A DNA stretch of 64,000 nucleotides from Piper betle. Lineage: Eukaryota > Streptophyta > Magnoliopsida > Piperales > Piperaceae. The notes under the pieces were generated by a model. The model did not search any database. It worked only from the letters and a program-made list of their open reading frames with translations, and was not told where the DNA came from. Made by a program: the position numbers and the translations under genes. Shown one piece after another: positions 1-13,149 of the stretch. Numbering within the stretch: position 1 is the stretch's first letter; the number at the start of each line of letters is the position of its first letter. The stretch covers positions 184,501 through 248,500 of the forward strand of contig JAURVB010014088.1 in assembly GCA_033002965.1 (NCBI GenBank). Reading direction: 5' to 3'.

Positions 1-1598
1 GTCTTTAATAGTGTACAAGAAGAGGAGATAAGAAGATGATGCAGATAAGATAAGCAGATAATAAGAAGGGGTCGGCGAGGATTTTGGGGCTTGAAATGAG
101 GAATTATAAATGATTTAAAATTACTATAAATAATTGAGAAGTTGAGAAGAGAAGGGGGCTCATCGCGTTGAAGAAACCTGAAGAAGAAAAAAAGCAACAA
201 GAGAAGGAAGAAGAAAAGGAGAAAGGGGAGGAGCCCCTCGTTGGAGATCCATCTTCGAAGCCCACCAGATCAAATCTAGGAGTGGCCCTAATACAACCTA
301 ATCGAGAGCCACCACTAGAGAAGACCACTGTTATCGAAAAAACTTCGAGAAGTTGTTGACTAAAGTTGTGAAGTGTCATCAAGCAATCATCTTCACAGCC
401 ACCATCTGGCTAGCCCAGGTAGTCTCCGAACACACTGTCCTCTAGTACTAAAATCCGTCGTCTATTGTCGCTCCTTCTCCCAAACACTACCTTATCACGA
501 AAAGAATGGTGGCCAACTGGCCGCCGCTCGTCGCCGCTCATTCTCCCAAACCCAACCTTATATATAGGTTCAAGTCGATCTAAGTTCTCTCGCATTTTAG
601 GAAGCTCGAACTTGTTATAACCATGAATGAGCCGGTCACAAGCTTTAGAAAAACCGACTCGGACCCGCCTGTGAATAGCCGCCGACTTTGTTTAATAGAC
701 TTCCTTAGGTTTCGGATCGGGTGACGTGAAAATAACGTAAATGAAAAAAATTTAATTTGAAATGAAAATACGATGAGATAAAATGACACGAAGATTTTAA
801 AATTTTATATTTCATACATTAATGGTAAGAAAATAAGATGAAAATGAAACATTTCTTCCTATGTGCGCGTGCCTTCTAAAATTTCTATTAGTTTTTGTAT
901 ATTTTTAAAAGAAAATATTATTTTATAAAATTTTTATATAGATGTTTTTTTCTTTTGTATTTCATAATAAAATATTGTTTTGTAAAATTTTACATGCTTT
1001 TTAATAGAACTTAAAATTCCTTTCAATTAAATTCTAAGATATCTAAATATAATAAAATTTGTAAGATTAAAATTTTACATTACCTTAAACAATGTAGGAT
1101 GATGGTAACGAGGTTAGGTGAGAAAATAACGCTGTTCCTTGTCTGCTAGCAAACCATGTTAGGTATCCTACACATCAGCTTTTTTTTGTTACTCGTAATA
1201 CTTTTTTTATTTTTCTTTAAAAAGGAAAGTCAAAACTGAGAATATTTTTGTTGTTTTTTGGAACAATCTGTCGTGCACGAATGGTATTTGATGTACTATT
1301 ATCCCACGCATGAGGGCCCCTCCAGTCATTGTCTTCCTCCACGGTTTCCTCTGCCAACCTTGGTTAGCTTCGGTCAGCCAGACGGGGGCGGGAGCTTTCA
1401 TGCTCTTGAAGCATCCTTGCGTAGAACCACCCGCCAAAATATCTGCTCCTGCATCTATTTTCGGCCTGTTTCCATATTTGGATGCTGAAGGGTGCAACCT
1501 TTTCGATCTTTTAGAGGTGTTCCGATGTCTGCCTGATCTGTGGCGGGAACTTCCTTCCAGCTTTTGGGTGGTTGGATTGCGGGCAGTGGGGAGCGGCG
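1..1598. other. Left-edge intergenic / 5' flank of the transporter gene
   Basis: I see no gene that I can support here. Bases 100-360 are purine-rich and give a short Lys/Glu-rich open frame with no ATG start. Bases 790-1130 are AT-rich. Bases 1250-1598 are more GC-balanced and are probably the promoter and 5' leader of the amino acid transporter; the open frame there is not in phase with the transporter start. Confidence 0.5.
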
Positions 1599-4500
1599 AT
1601 GGGGTTTGTGGAGTTGGTATCAGCGTGGGGGGTTGGGTGTTTGATGAGGAGAAAGCAGGTTGATTCTATCCGTTCTAAGCCGGAGGGTGCCCAACAGCTC
1701 GCCAAGGAGCTGTCTGTTGTTCAGCTAATTGCAATTGGTAATCTTCAAATCCTTTGCTTTTCTTTTTTTAGAAAAATGTTTTTTTTTGTAAACTTTTGAA
1801 GAGTTATAAAAAGTCGTTGATATTGTCTAGTATCTTAAGGTCATTAGTTGCAATTGACAACCTTCAATTCTCCTTCTGTTTTTTTTTACATTTAATTCTA
1901 CTTTTGAAAAGAAAAATTTGTTGATGTTGCCACGATCATCAATTCCGAGTATAGTTGTATATGGAAGGCATCAATCCTACAATATTAATCTAGTCTTTTA
2001 CCTGCAGTGTGCGGCAATGGAGAATTTGGACTTTTCTACCATGAAAATTTAAATCAACTTAGAAAAGAAATCTTAACCATTATGTTTCATCTTGATTTGA
2101 ATGCTATTAGTAGTACTTACTTTATATAAGGGAGGAGCAAATTACAAAGGAAATGGGGATTTAATGGGGGTCTCGAGGGAAAGGTCTTCAGTTTATTTTT
2201 ATTTGTTAATCCTAAGTCTGTGAAGCTTTTGTTGCTCGTGGTGATGCTTTTGGTTCTGCGTGCAAATTTTTAGCTATCCTGGTTTCAAATGATCAAAGTT
2301 GACTAGCTTTACTTTAACGAAGGTTATCAGACGTGATTTTCAGGTGTTGGATCAACAATTGGAGCTGGGGTTTATGTGTTAGTCGGGACAGTTGCTCGGG
2401 AGCATTCAGGGCCCTCTCTAACCATATCATTTTTTATAGCGGGAATAGCAGCTGCCTTGTCAGCATTTTGCTATGCAGAGCTTGCTAGCCGATGTCCTTC
2501 TGCTGGCAGCGCCTATCATTATTCGTACATTTGTGTTGGGGAAGGGTAAGGCAGAAAATATGCTATTGTCGATGACTTGGATATCCTATTTAAATTGAAA
2601 ACAAGGGAACTGGAATACTTTGTTTATTCCCACTCATTACTATATATGTCTCCTTGTATTTGCTTATGCTCGTTTCTTCTAATTAGTGATTATGTTTTCA
2701 TTCTCCTTTTTTCCAGTGTAGCTTGGATTATTGGATGGGCACTTATATTGGAATATACTATCGGTGGCTCCACTGTAGCACGTGGTATATCTCCAAATTT
2801 GGTGAGTAAGTTATCTGTGGAAAGGTCTTGGTTTTGTTTCTTGTTGGATGTTTTGTGAGAATTGTATTGTGCAGTCTTACTCTATGTTAAGTTTTCTTCA
2901 AATGCCTGAAGTTCATTTTATGAGTTCTACAATTACAAAATTGTCATGTGCATTATAGATTTTTTACATTTTTTAATTTAATTTCTACTAATGACAATTT
3001 TCTATTTTTTGAATTTCCAGGCTCTGTTTTTTGGAGGCCAAGATAGTTTGCCTACTTTTTTAGCCCGCTCTTACATCCACTGGCTTGGTATCGTGGTTGA
3101 CCCATGTGCAGCAATTCTTGTTCTTATAGTCACATGTCTTCTTTGCATTGGAATCAAGGAGGTAGTTCTCTCTGAGTTTCAATTCTTCTCTTGAAGCTTC
3201 AATACATTCAATGCTCTTGCCTTAGCTAGTTTAACTTTGAATAGAGCGCTTTTGCACAAGCCATTGTTACAACGGCGAACACATGCGTGATGGTCTTTGT
3301 CATTGTAGCTGGTGCGTATCTAGGCTATAAGACTGGCTGGGTTGGTTACAGTCTTCCTAACGGGTAGTGTATTGCAGACCGTGTCCAAATCTGTATCTTT
3401 GACCTTCTTGTAGGATGCTAGACATGTGATCTAACCGTCTCTTTCTTACCTTTTAGATACTTCCCATTTGGTTTGAATGGTATGCTTGCGGGTTCAGCCA
3501 CTGTTTTCTATGCTTATATAGGCTTTGATTCTGTGGCAAGCACTGCAGAAGAGGTAAATATGTTCTACTAGTCTTCGAAGTTGTGATCTCTTTCAGATTT
3601 AACAACCATATAACGGTGTATTTTCTTGAATCTTTCACTGACTTTCATGGTGTGTTATTAAATATATATGTTGGATTTATCTTCATTTTTTCTTCATTTT
3701 TGTATTTAAATTGAACACCTACAATTTTTTATTACCTTGCTCAATTCCTGTCAGCTGGTATCTGTGGAATTGAGTATCAATAGCTTTTATTGTTTCTGCA
3801 CTCAAGTTGTAGTTACTTTTTTCTGTCTCGTGAGCATGCAATGGAATATTGTTTGACAAATTTTATATTTAGGGATTAATGATAACTTCTGGCCACAATC
3901 GTTGTTGACTCTAATTTTTAAGGAAGGATGAGATATAAGCAGGATAGGAAAACTATGACCTTAGTTGTAATGCTCGTATGTATCCCAGTTATGGTTCATT
4001 GGCTTCATATAAGGGCATGCGCATGTGAAGTTTTGACCTTGTCAATATGAATCTGGTCTGGGTGGCAAATAAGTGAATTTTTGTAATCATTTTTTTGATA
4101 TAAACTTAGCTATTTTATGGTATAGGTGAAGAGTCCCCAAAGGGATCTACCATTAGGGATTGGAGTAGCCTTATCCATTTGCTGCTTCTTGTACATGTTG
4201 GTATCAGTTGTTATTGTGGGTCTTGTTCCATACTATACAATGGATCCTGACACTCCAATTTCTTCTGCATTTGCAAGCAATGGGATGCATTGGGCTGCGT
4301 AAGTTTTTATTTTTACCTGTCTCATTTCTCATTTCATCTGCATTGGGCAATTTTTATTGTATTTGGATGCTGTATAGCTTTCAATATCATAATGTATTTA
4401 ACAGGTATTTAATCACAGCTGGAGCTATCACTGCCCTGTGTTCAACTTTGATGGGTTCAATTCTTCCACAGGTGAATATGCTTTGTATATATTTAATTCT

Positions 4501-7500
4501 CTCAGGATAGCCTATCTTTGCCACACCAACCATTTATCCAATTTTTTCAGTTTTTGTTTATCATAAGATTGCTGTTAAGGAGCAGGGGAAAAGCAAACAA
4601 AATGCCACAAAGTTGAACTTAATGGAATATTAGAAGATAAACAAATGAAATCTAAGAAGTAGATAACAAGAAAGTACACTATGTTATTTCATTGCGGAAA
4701 ACCAAAATCACATGATTTAGAAGACATGTTGAGAGACAGAAATTCTAAAATACAGCTAAATCAGCTTCCTAATTCTGCTTGAAATAAAATATGCACAATG
4801 CAAGAAGCCTGTGAAACTTCAAAAATTGCTCTAGCTCTTATGGCTAACAAATTCCTCTTGCTCAGGCTGTTTTACTTTGCCTTTTTCATTTCTATGTCTG
4901 TCCACACGATATTTGTGAGTTTGGTAAACATTGAATTCAGTCAGCAAAATTTGATATATCTGTATTGTAGTCTGGTGAATGTTGTTACTTTACATGCTTA
5001 TTATAATGATATCCTAATGAAAAGTTAGTGCTTTTAATCCTTTTAAGGTTACTTTCGCAAATTGCTGATTGAGAGGGCATAAGTTGTTTTTGTGTCGGTT
5101 AGTTTAGGTATTGTAAATGCATGAATTGTTCTCTTGTAATCTCCTATGAATTTTCTTGAATGCATGTATTTAAATAATATTTAAAATTTTATTACATTTG
5201 CCTTTTTGTTCATTGATTCTCAGCCTAGAATATTGATGGCAATGGCCAGAGATGGCTTACTTCCATCCTTCTTCTCTGATGTAAACAAACGAACACAAGT
5301 TCCTATCAAAAGCACTGTGGCTACAGGAGTATGTGCTGCACTTATGGCCTTCTGCCTGGATGTTTCCCAGTTGGCTGGCATGGTAAGGTGGTAGCTGTCT
5401 GGATCCTCGGCATCATAAGGTGTCTTGAGTTTAATTTCTTTCACATATGTGCAACATAGAATGCTGAAATCAAATGTCCTCTTGTTTAGGTAAGCGTGGG
5501 CACACTCCTTGCATTCATCATTGTTGCAATATCTATTTTGATTCTTCGTTATGTCCCACCGGACAAGGTCCCCCTTCCATCTTCATTTCATGAATCTGTA
5601 AATACTATGCATTATAACACATATGAGACGATCCCTGGAGATCCATCTGGTACGGGTATGGATGTTAATGCCCTAACAGATAATGCAGAAACTTTATCTG
5701 GATATCTTCTTATTGCAAGGGAAAGTAGTCAAGGTACTTGGCAGTTCACATTTTTCTATTTTAGCTTACAGATTGGCTTTGTTTGGTAATGAGGGCTGCT
5801 GTTGCAGACAAGATAAAAGAGATTAAGAGGAGGAAGGTTGCAGCTATGAATATAGCCTTTACATGCATTGGTGTTCTTTTGTTTACGTCTGCTGCCTCTG
5901 CCGAATTCTTACCAAGGCATGTGCTGACTTTAAATCTGTTATTTTTTGAAAATCCAGTTTTCTGAAATTTGTGATGCTGTATCTAGATTGAAATAGAAGG
6001 TAAGATGCAGTAAGAGTTAAAGTACAGCTATTGCATCGTTTTGAGATGGATACGCAGTATACCAGCTAATGTCTGTGTATTTATCTATGGCAATAGGTGG
6101 ACTTGTTCACTGTTGTCAGTGCAGACTTTTTCGTTACTCAGAAGGGAAAAAATAAATGTCTAATTTTTTGTGAGCTTTGAATGAGGAAACTGTTTCAAGA
6201 CCATTCCACATCACCACTTGTGAGTGGTTGCTAAAATGAATGTTTTCACACAAGTTCTTCTAAGAGTTGCATCAAGGGGAAGGGCAATGATATTGGCCGG
6301 CATGTTTTCTTATGTGATAATTTAACATATTTTTTGAAATGTAAAGCTCGGCAACACTTTGTCAGTGGCATAGATATAAAGCTCAGTAACACTTTGTCAA
6401 TGACATAAGACATTTATAGCCTGTTCCATAGTTATACTTGTTGAACTACTTTGGTTTTTGCCTTGATTTGCCTGCCATCATGCTATGAAGCTATTTTAAA
6501 AGGATTCATCAGATTTCTTTCCAGCTAATTCAACAACACAAATTTGCCAAAAACTTGTTGCTTCTTTTAGGTTTGTACGATATGCAGTGTGCTTGCTGGG
6601 TGGCTTGCTCATCTTGTTCGGATTGATTGTGCTGTCTTGGATAGACCAAGATGATGGGCGGCATAGATTTGGACACACAGGGGGTATGTTTTCAAGTAGT
6701 TCTCATGGATAGCATTGAACTAAAGTAACTCATTTAACATCAATGAAATGAAATGCCTTATCATGGTTGAAAGTGACTCTACTTTTGCAGGTTTCATCTG
6801 CCCTTTTGTTCCGCTTCTGCCAATTTCTTGCATCCTCATCAATGTCTATCTATTGATAAATCTCGGGTGCGTAATCGAATATTTGTATAGTACTACTTTT
6901 TGCTTGTACATGACACGAAAAGGATTTTTAATCTCAAAGTGGCTTAGAGGTCATGATATAAAGATTGGATTACGGGCTCACACTATCTACCAGTGTTGAC
7001 TTTATTCCTTCTATCTAGACATTAAAGTACCTAGCAAACGATCTTCCTGTATATAGATGAACACCCATGAGCGGAGGAGGTAGGAGGAGAAAGCCCAGAT
7101 GGGCTCCAAATGGGAGAGACGCTGTTTCTTTGCAAATCCAAATCTATTTCATTCATTACTATTCACATGCTTAAAATCATGAATCATGATCGGTTACAAC
7201 TTACAAAGGAGATAAACACTAAATATATAATGACCTACTTCATAATTATACCCTTTGTAACCAACCCACTCTTAAAACGTTAAATCCAATAATTGTGCAT
7301 GCATCAATATCATGCTCACCAGTGACTTCTTCTTAGCCTTTCTATTTTTTTGGTTATTCCACAGAACTGGGACATGGATAAGGGTTTCTATTTGGCTGGT
7401 AATCGGCGTGCTTGTGTATTTATTCTATGGACGGCGCCACAGCTGTCTAGCAGACGCTATTTATGTTCCAACTGCACATGCTGATGAGATTGACAGGAGC

Positions 7501-7521
7501 TCTTCAGAATGCTTGCCGTAG
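1599..7521 (+). CDS. CAT: Cationic amino acid transporter, vacuolar CAT2/CAT4-like (APC superfamily)
   Basis: Proton-coupled transporter of amino acids, by family knowledge mostly on the tonoplast in the CAT2/3/4 branch. I place 14 exons: 1599-1737, 2344-2545, 2717-2801, 3021-3161, 3245-3363, 3457-3553, 4126-4298, 4405-4471, 5224-5382, 5490-5733, 5808-5916, 6571-6683, 6791-6866 and 7365-7521. They sum to 1881 nt, or 626 residues, close to the usual ~635. Family blocks seen include VRRKQVDS-like MRRKQVDS near the N terminus, [44 protein letters not shown] (exon 2/3 join), [31 protein letters not shown] (exon 8/9 join), VSVGTLLAF and ICPFVPLLP. The start ATG at 1599 gives a short N-terminal cytosolic segment as in homologs. 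All introns are GT-AG except that after exon 11, which starts with GC. A likely poly(A) signal lies near 7878. Confidence 0.95.
5917..6570 (+). other. GC-AG intron 11 of the transporter gene
   Basis: The coding frame leaves exon 11 at CCA AG and resumes at G TTT GTA CGA TAT in exon 12. The bases at the junction are AG|GCATGT, so the intron begins with GC and ends in TTTTAG. The nearest GT, 5 bases downstream, would put exon 12 out of frame. Confidence 0.8.
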
Positions 7522-8148
7522 TTGAGAAAGCTGGAAAATTAGATTTGCATTTACTATCTCGATTCATGAATACTTTGGGTTTCTCGTGAGGGAAACAAGT
7601 TGGAGCAAAGAAAAGAAATTGAATCTCCAAATGTTATACACCATAGAAGTCGATTACGAGGTCGGAATTCATCATCTATCTAGGCAGTAAAAAGCGTGCA
7701 CAGAAGAAAACTCTGGAATGAAGATTTAGTGTCTGTACTTTCTGTAAGCTGTGGTGTGTTATCTTCGTCAAAAGAATGTTCTTGTTGGTACCCGTTGTTC
7801 CTCTTGATGTATGTATATACATTCCTCTTTTTTTTGAATTATCATTTTATAATGATGCATATAGTATTATTTGCACAAAATAAAGTTTTATCATGTGTAA
7901 ACAAACCTTATGGAATTTTTATTACTCTGGCTAATTAGTGGCCCTTTGCTCCTCCCCATGTTGTAAAAGACTAGGCTCCTCCATTTTATACCAACAAAAC
8001 ACTAACATTAAGTATGTTATTATCATGGATTAATTTGGTGCAATTTATCCTTTTATTTAGTGTATGACCTTCTAAGCACATTGAAGTCGACCGACCGGAC
8101 CCGTGCCAAAGCGGCTAACCACCATCCGCCCCGTGACCTTACCTCCAT

Positions 8149-8183
8149 CTTCTTCTTCTTCTTCTTCTTCTTCTTCTTCTTCC
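8149..8183 (+). repeat. (CTT)n microsatellite in the VTE3 upstream/leader region
   Basis: About 12 consecutive CTT/TTC units lie roughly 265 bases before the methyltransferase ATG, probably in the 5' UTR or core promoter. It is followed by a pyrimidine-rich stretch to about 8280. CT-rich leaders are common in plant promoters. Confidence 0.85.
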
Positions 8184-8447
8184 TCCTCCACGCCACGCCG
8201 TTCACCGCCATTGACGCTCTCTCCCTTCCCTTCCCTTCCCTTCTCTCTTCTCCCCCTTGCACCCCATCCCGCCCTCTCTAACAAAGGAATAAAAAATTAA
8301 AAAAGCAATCTTTACCGCCAAAAAAGGCGCCATTTTGAAAGACCCCTGCTGCTCCACTTCGTTGCAGCGACTCTGCATTTGCAATCCACTCTGGGCGCGC
8401 TCCGTTAGGCCGTATCCGATAGTAAAAGTCGATTCTTTGATCGTACA

Positions 8448-10265
8448 ATGGCCGCTCCGCTTCTCTGCAGCGCCCGAACGGGTACCGGTAGAAGCATGCC
8501 GTCGGTGCCGCCGACGGTTGTCGGTGGAAGATCGTTTGCGCGAGTGGGCGTGCTCCATTGCCGTCCAGGATCGAGTTCGAGGTGGGGAGGTTGGACGCCC
8601 AAGTGTAGCGTTTCCGCTCCCAGGCCTGCTTCCCGGCCGAGGTTCATACAGCACAAGAAGGAGGCTTTCTGGTTCTATCGCTTCCTGTCCGTCGTCTACG
8701 ACCATGTCATAAACCCCGGGCATTGGACGGAGGACATGCGGGACGAGGCGCTGGAGCCGGCGGATCTCTGCGACCGGAGGTTGACGGTGGTGGATGTGGG
8801 CGGCGGGACGGGGTTCACCACTCTGGGGATCGTGAAGCATGTCGATGCCGAGAACGTGACCATTCTCGACCAGTCGCCGCACCAGCTTGCCAAGGCCAAG
8901 GAGAAGCCGGAGTTGAAAGGTTGCAAGATTGTTGAAGGGGATGCCGAGGATTTGCCCTGTCCTACTGATTATGCCGATAGATATGTCTCTGCAGGAAGGT
9001 ATGTTTATCTTCGCATTCATATCATTATTATGTTATTGTCATCAACTTCTCTCTCAATTTTGTCATTACCAATACTTTGTTTTCATCTTTGACCCATGCT
9101 TGATTGGGTGAAGCTTGAAATTTAAAGTCTTAACAAGAGTGTCATTGACATACCAGCTTCCCAGATAGCGTATGTATTGTATAGTACAAACGTAAAATCT
9201 AAAAACCAAGCAGGATGTATGAAAAAATACTTAAAAAACAATGCCTGTAAATTGTTTACATTCCCTTGATGAGTATCTGAAGTTGAAAAGATCTTAGACG
9301 TGGTGTTTTTATTCAGTTTCTACTAAGTGTTTTGTTGTAATTTGTGTCTCTAGCATTGAATATTGGCCAGATCCCCAGCGAGGGATCAAAGAAGCGTATA
9401 GAGTTTTGAAGATGGGGGGAAAAGCATGTGTCATTGGTCCTGTGTACCCAGCATTCTGGTTGTCGCGGTTTTTTGCTGATGTGTGGATGCTTTTCCCAAA
9501 GGAGGAGGAGTATATTGAGTGGTTTGAGAAGGCTGGATTCAAAGATGTTAAACTCAAAAGAATTGGCCCCAAATGGTACCGTGGGGTTCGCAGGCATGGC
9601 CTGATCATGGGATGCTCTGTGACTGGTCTTAAATCTGCTTCAGGAGATTCCCCATTGCAGGTACTAATCTTGGGTTCTTCTTGATTCGTTTCTGCTTCGT
9701 CATACGTGATATTTCATCTTTTTATGTCGTCTTGAATATCTGTTAGTTTTTCATCACACTTTCAACGAAGCTTTCTTTTTATGCGACAAAGTTATAACAT
9801 GATTTAAACTCAGGTGTAGTTCGAGCTCAAATAATCATAGTTGTTTTAAATCTTTTGGCTAATGATTTGCTTACACTGTAACCCAAGTAGGAGTTATTCA
9901 TGCAACAAAAGAGTTGGTTTGTCGGATTTCTAGATCCCAATAGGCAGCCATGCGTTTGCTTGTTGAAGATGAATACTTGGAATGCTCTTGATAAATTTGG
10001 CGAGAACTTCAAACTTTTCATGAGTTTGAAGAATGAATATGAACAGTGAAAATTGCACGTAGCATTGTGTGCTGTCTTCACTCTAACATTGTTTTTGCAT
10101 TGCTGTCAGCTGGGTCCAAAAACCGAGGATGTGAGCAAGCCTGTACATCCTTTTGTATTCTTTACTCGCTTCACTCTTGGTGCAATGGCGGCTACATATT
10201 ATGTTCTGGTCCCAATTTACATGTGGCTCAAAGATCAGATCGTTCCCAAAGGCACACCAATATGA
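8448..10265 (+). CDS. VTE3: MPBQ/MSBQ methyltransferase, chloroplast inner envelope (37 kDa envelope protein)
   Basis: Methylates 2-methyl-6-phytyl- and solanesyl-benzoquinol using S-adenosylmethionine, a step in tocopherol and plastoquinone-9 synthesis. Three exons (8448-8998, 9354-9660, 10110-10265) give 337 residues, against ~338 in Arabidopsis. The first ~60 residues are a Ser/Arg/Pro-rich chloroplast transit peptide. Then come the family block RFIQHKKEAFWFYRFL, the SAM-binding motif VDVGGGTGFTTLG, ILDQSPHQLAKAK, EGDAEDLP and PDPQRGIKEAYRVLKMGGK. A C-terminal hydrophobic segment before IYMWLKDQIVP fits the envelope anchor. Splice sites are GT-AG. Exon 1 is clearly GC-richer than the later exons. 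A likely poly(A) signal lies near 10475. Confidence 0.97.
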
Positions 10266-11848
10266 CATAATACATATGGTGGTGAAGAGAATTGAAGCCT
10301 GGTTAGCTAGCTTTTGTTTCCCTTCTTATCTTTGATTGGAAGTAGAGATGCTTTGATGGTTTCTAGCTCTGCACCTTTTTCTCCATGTGGAAGGGATGTT
10401 TGATAGAGGCAATGCTATGTTTACTAGAGGGTGCATATACCTTGTATTTGAGCTTTGACATGATTTACATTCGAATAAAATGATGAAAACAAGATATTTG
10501 TGCGGTTAATTGTTTAGTTTTCTTCTCTAATGCTCTTTGGCAATTTGGTCAGTGATCTCAGTTGGTTGCTAAAAGATTCCTCATGGGGACTTTTCTATGT
10601 TGACGTCTTCTTTTAGGTCATGCCGCGTTTTCATTAAGTGGTTAAGGAGCATTCTTCTCGGAAAACGAAGCCTTCTACGAAATTTCGATGGTTAAGTTGT
10701 ATCCGCGAAGCCAATTGGGATACATTCCAGAAGCTATAGTTTCTCTCTAATATATATATAAAAAGAGAAACAGGTTATCCAGTGTGATCGATCACCTACT
10801 GTTTGTTCTTGTGTGCTGCCATCATCAAAGATCAAACCCGTATATATATTCAACATTCATGGTTATATTCAAACTGAAAAATATTTTCCTAGAAATCACA
10901 TCGAAGCTGCCATATAGAACTGCATGCTTCAAGGTTCGCCATCAATACATCACCTATGATTTTGTTACATCACGGGTGATTGTACTTGTCACTTTATTTT
11001 TCTTAGTAATTCTTGTGATATACAATGGAGAGAACGATGCTGCAGACAAACTGATCAATGTCAGCATTAACTCATCAGTGATATTGTTGAAAGAGGCCAA
11101 TTACATAAGGGTGAAATTATATGTTGTTAATTTGAAGAAGTTACTTGCTACTAGAAATGTTTTTTCATCTTAATGTAGCCGAGCCATGGTTTGAATTGGT
11201 TCATTCAACGTTGCCCAAGGAAATTAAAATTTTAATCATCGATTTTGATTTGAACCAAAAACTGTAGTGTATAAGTAAACGCAAGCATGATTGTTATTGA
11301 AGATACAGTGATTCAAAGTTCATCTCCATTTTTATGACTGGCTTTCTGCCTTTGTGGAGGGGGTGGTAGAATTAGTAGAATTTAGAAGGCCAAAAGAAAG
11401 TTGCAGTCTTGGTCATAATCTCGTCGACCCGCTTTCCTTCCTCTTTAAACCTCAACGAAGACGGAAAAGAAAAAATGGAAAAGGACTAAAATGAGAAAAA
11501 TACCATATAATATTGTAATTGTTTTTCTTTACAAGATACCTTGCTTCTTTTACTTGGCAATAAAACGTTGTTCTGCTAAGTGCTCCTCATATGGCCATCT
11601 CCTCCTACAATTTATATGTAAAAAAGACAACTGGGAAAATATTGTTCTGCCAAGTGCCTCCTTCATCTGGGCATCTCCACTCCTAATATATATGTATAAA
11701 ACAAGTCTATTTAAGAGAGACAGCTTGTTGGGCCCTACCGAGTTTTAGACAGCAGCATAAATTTTGGCTACAATTCCCCCAACTTTTCTTTCGTCTTTGC
11801 TTGCCTCCTCTTTGCTTGCTTTGTTTTGTTTCCATTTTTTCCCTGGAC
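10266..11848. other. Intergenic: VTE3 3' UTR, then calmodulin-like promoter
   Basis: The VTE3 3' UTR runs to about 10490. From there to 11490 I see only AT-rich DNA; one 129-codon open frame (10784-11173) has no ATG start and AT-driven composition. Bases 11568-11705 hold an imperfect direct repeat in the calmodulin-like promoter. Confidence 0.5.
11568..11705 (+). promoter_or_regulatory. Calmodulin-like gene core promoter with a tandemly duplicated segment and TATA box
   Basis: Two imperfect ~60-base copies start at 11568 and 11642 (period 74). Both begin TTGTTCTGC(T/C)AAGTGC and end in a TATA-like stretch. The second copy carries TATAAA at 11695-11700, about 150 bases before the ATG; in the first copy the matching site reads TATGTAAAAAA. 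Confidence 0.55.
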
Positions 11849-13149
11849 ATGGCTGACGTACTCGCTGAGGAGCAGATCTCTAAATTCCAGGAAGCCTTTT
11901 GTCTTTTTGACAAAGATGGAGATGGTATGGTTTCTTCTCCACATCATTTGAGTTCCGTTCTTGTTCTTTTTGTGGTTTGATCGTTTTTGGGATCTGGGTA
12001 CTAATTCCTTTAGCTTTTTGCTACGCTTGCCATGTGTTCTCTTCACATGTTAAGTTCTGTTTAATTTTGTGGACTTGTCAGCCATCCTCCGATGTGGGCA
12101 TTTCTGAAGCATTTTCTGTTTCTCATTTCTATTATGTGGAAGAAGAAGCTTTGGTTTAAAGTAAGGGTCGATGGATGGACGAGTTGCATATATTTCCCAT
12201 CTTCTTAATCATTTTTTAGATGTGGGCATTCCTCGTACAACTGCCTGTTTCTTAGTATATATCTATATTTGAGAAGAAGCTTTGATTGAATCGAGGCTTT
12301 GTTCATGCATGATGGTTATGGTGGTTGCATGAATTTTTCAATATCAGGGTGCATCACCATCGAAGAGCTGGCCACCGTGATCCGCTCGTTGGGCCAGACT
12401 CCAACCCAAGAGGAGCTCCATGACATGATCAAAGAGGTTGATGCAGATGGCAACGGGACGGTTGAATTTGGGGAGTTCTTGAACCTCATGGCCAGGAAGA
12501 TGAAGGTAATTATCAATAATTATCTGAGTACAATTCATGGAAACTCCTTGTTTTCTTTTTAATCTGAAGTGGTTGTAGACAAGAGCTTTTGAAGCTCTGC
12601 ACGTTTCACCCTCCACTATTGACTTCGACGACACAAATGACGCGTTTTGGTTATTGCCTTCTGTCGCCGTTTGAGTTGACAGTCCTGCAGTTTTTTCTTA
12701 AACTAAAAGCTCACATCGTTTGTTATATTTTTTATTTTTATTTTAAAATTTATTTTCCATATCTCATATAATTGTTGTCCATCTTGTACATGAATGCGAT
12801 CATGAAAACAAGAGTTCTGTTTACTTTGATACAGGAATCTGATGCAGATGAGGAGCTTAGAGAAGCTTTCAGACGTTTTGACAAGGATCAGAACGGATAT
12901 ATTTCAGCTCATGAGGTCTGACTGATCTTTTAAATTAGCTACTTAGTTTGTTAACCTATGTTATGTTGGTATGCTATGTGCATGATAAATCTATAATATT
13001 TTGTATACAACCAGCTGAGGCATGTGATGATCAACCTTGGAGAGAGGCTGACTGATGAGGAAGTAGATCAGATGATCAAAGAAGCTGATATGGATGGAGA
13101 TGGGCAAATGAACTATGAAGAATTTGTTAGGATGGTGCTGACAGTCTGA
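11849..13149 (+). CDS. CML8-like: Calmodulin-like protein, CML8/CML11 class, four EF-hands
   Basis: Ca2+ sensor. Four exons (11849-11924, 12348-12505, 12835-12915, 13015-13149) give 149 residues, exactly calmodulin length. All four 12-residue loops have Asp at position 1 and Glu at position 12: [36 protein letters not shown] and [12 protein letters not shown], so all should bind calcium. Differences from canonical plant calmodulin (AFCLF before loop 1, [18 protein letters not shown] after the central helix, [12 protein letters not shown]) match the CaM8/CML8 group. The three introns also fit that group, since canonical calmodulin genes usually have one. There is no prenylation tail. Splice sites are GT-AG. 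Confidence 0.95.

Noticed and set aside
168..359. Lys/Glu-rich 63-codon open frame
   Set aside because: No ATG start, low-complexity purine-rich DNA, and no neighbouring exon that extends it.
1310..1663. 117-codon frame overlapping the start of the transporter gene
   Set aside because: Different frame from the transporter exon, no family features; it reads the transporter 5' leader.
8202..9020. 272-codon minus-strand frame opposite VTE3 exon 1
   Set aside because: A shadow of the GC-rich plus-strand exon, which encodes a clear methyltransferase.
10784..11173. 129-codon hydrophobic frame
   Set aside because: Starts with GTG, is AT-driven, and has no recognised domain.
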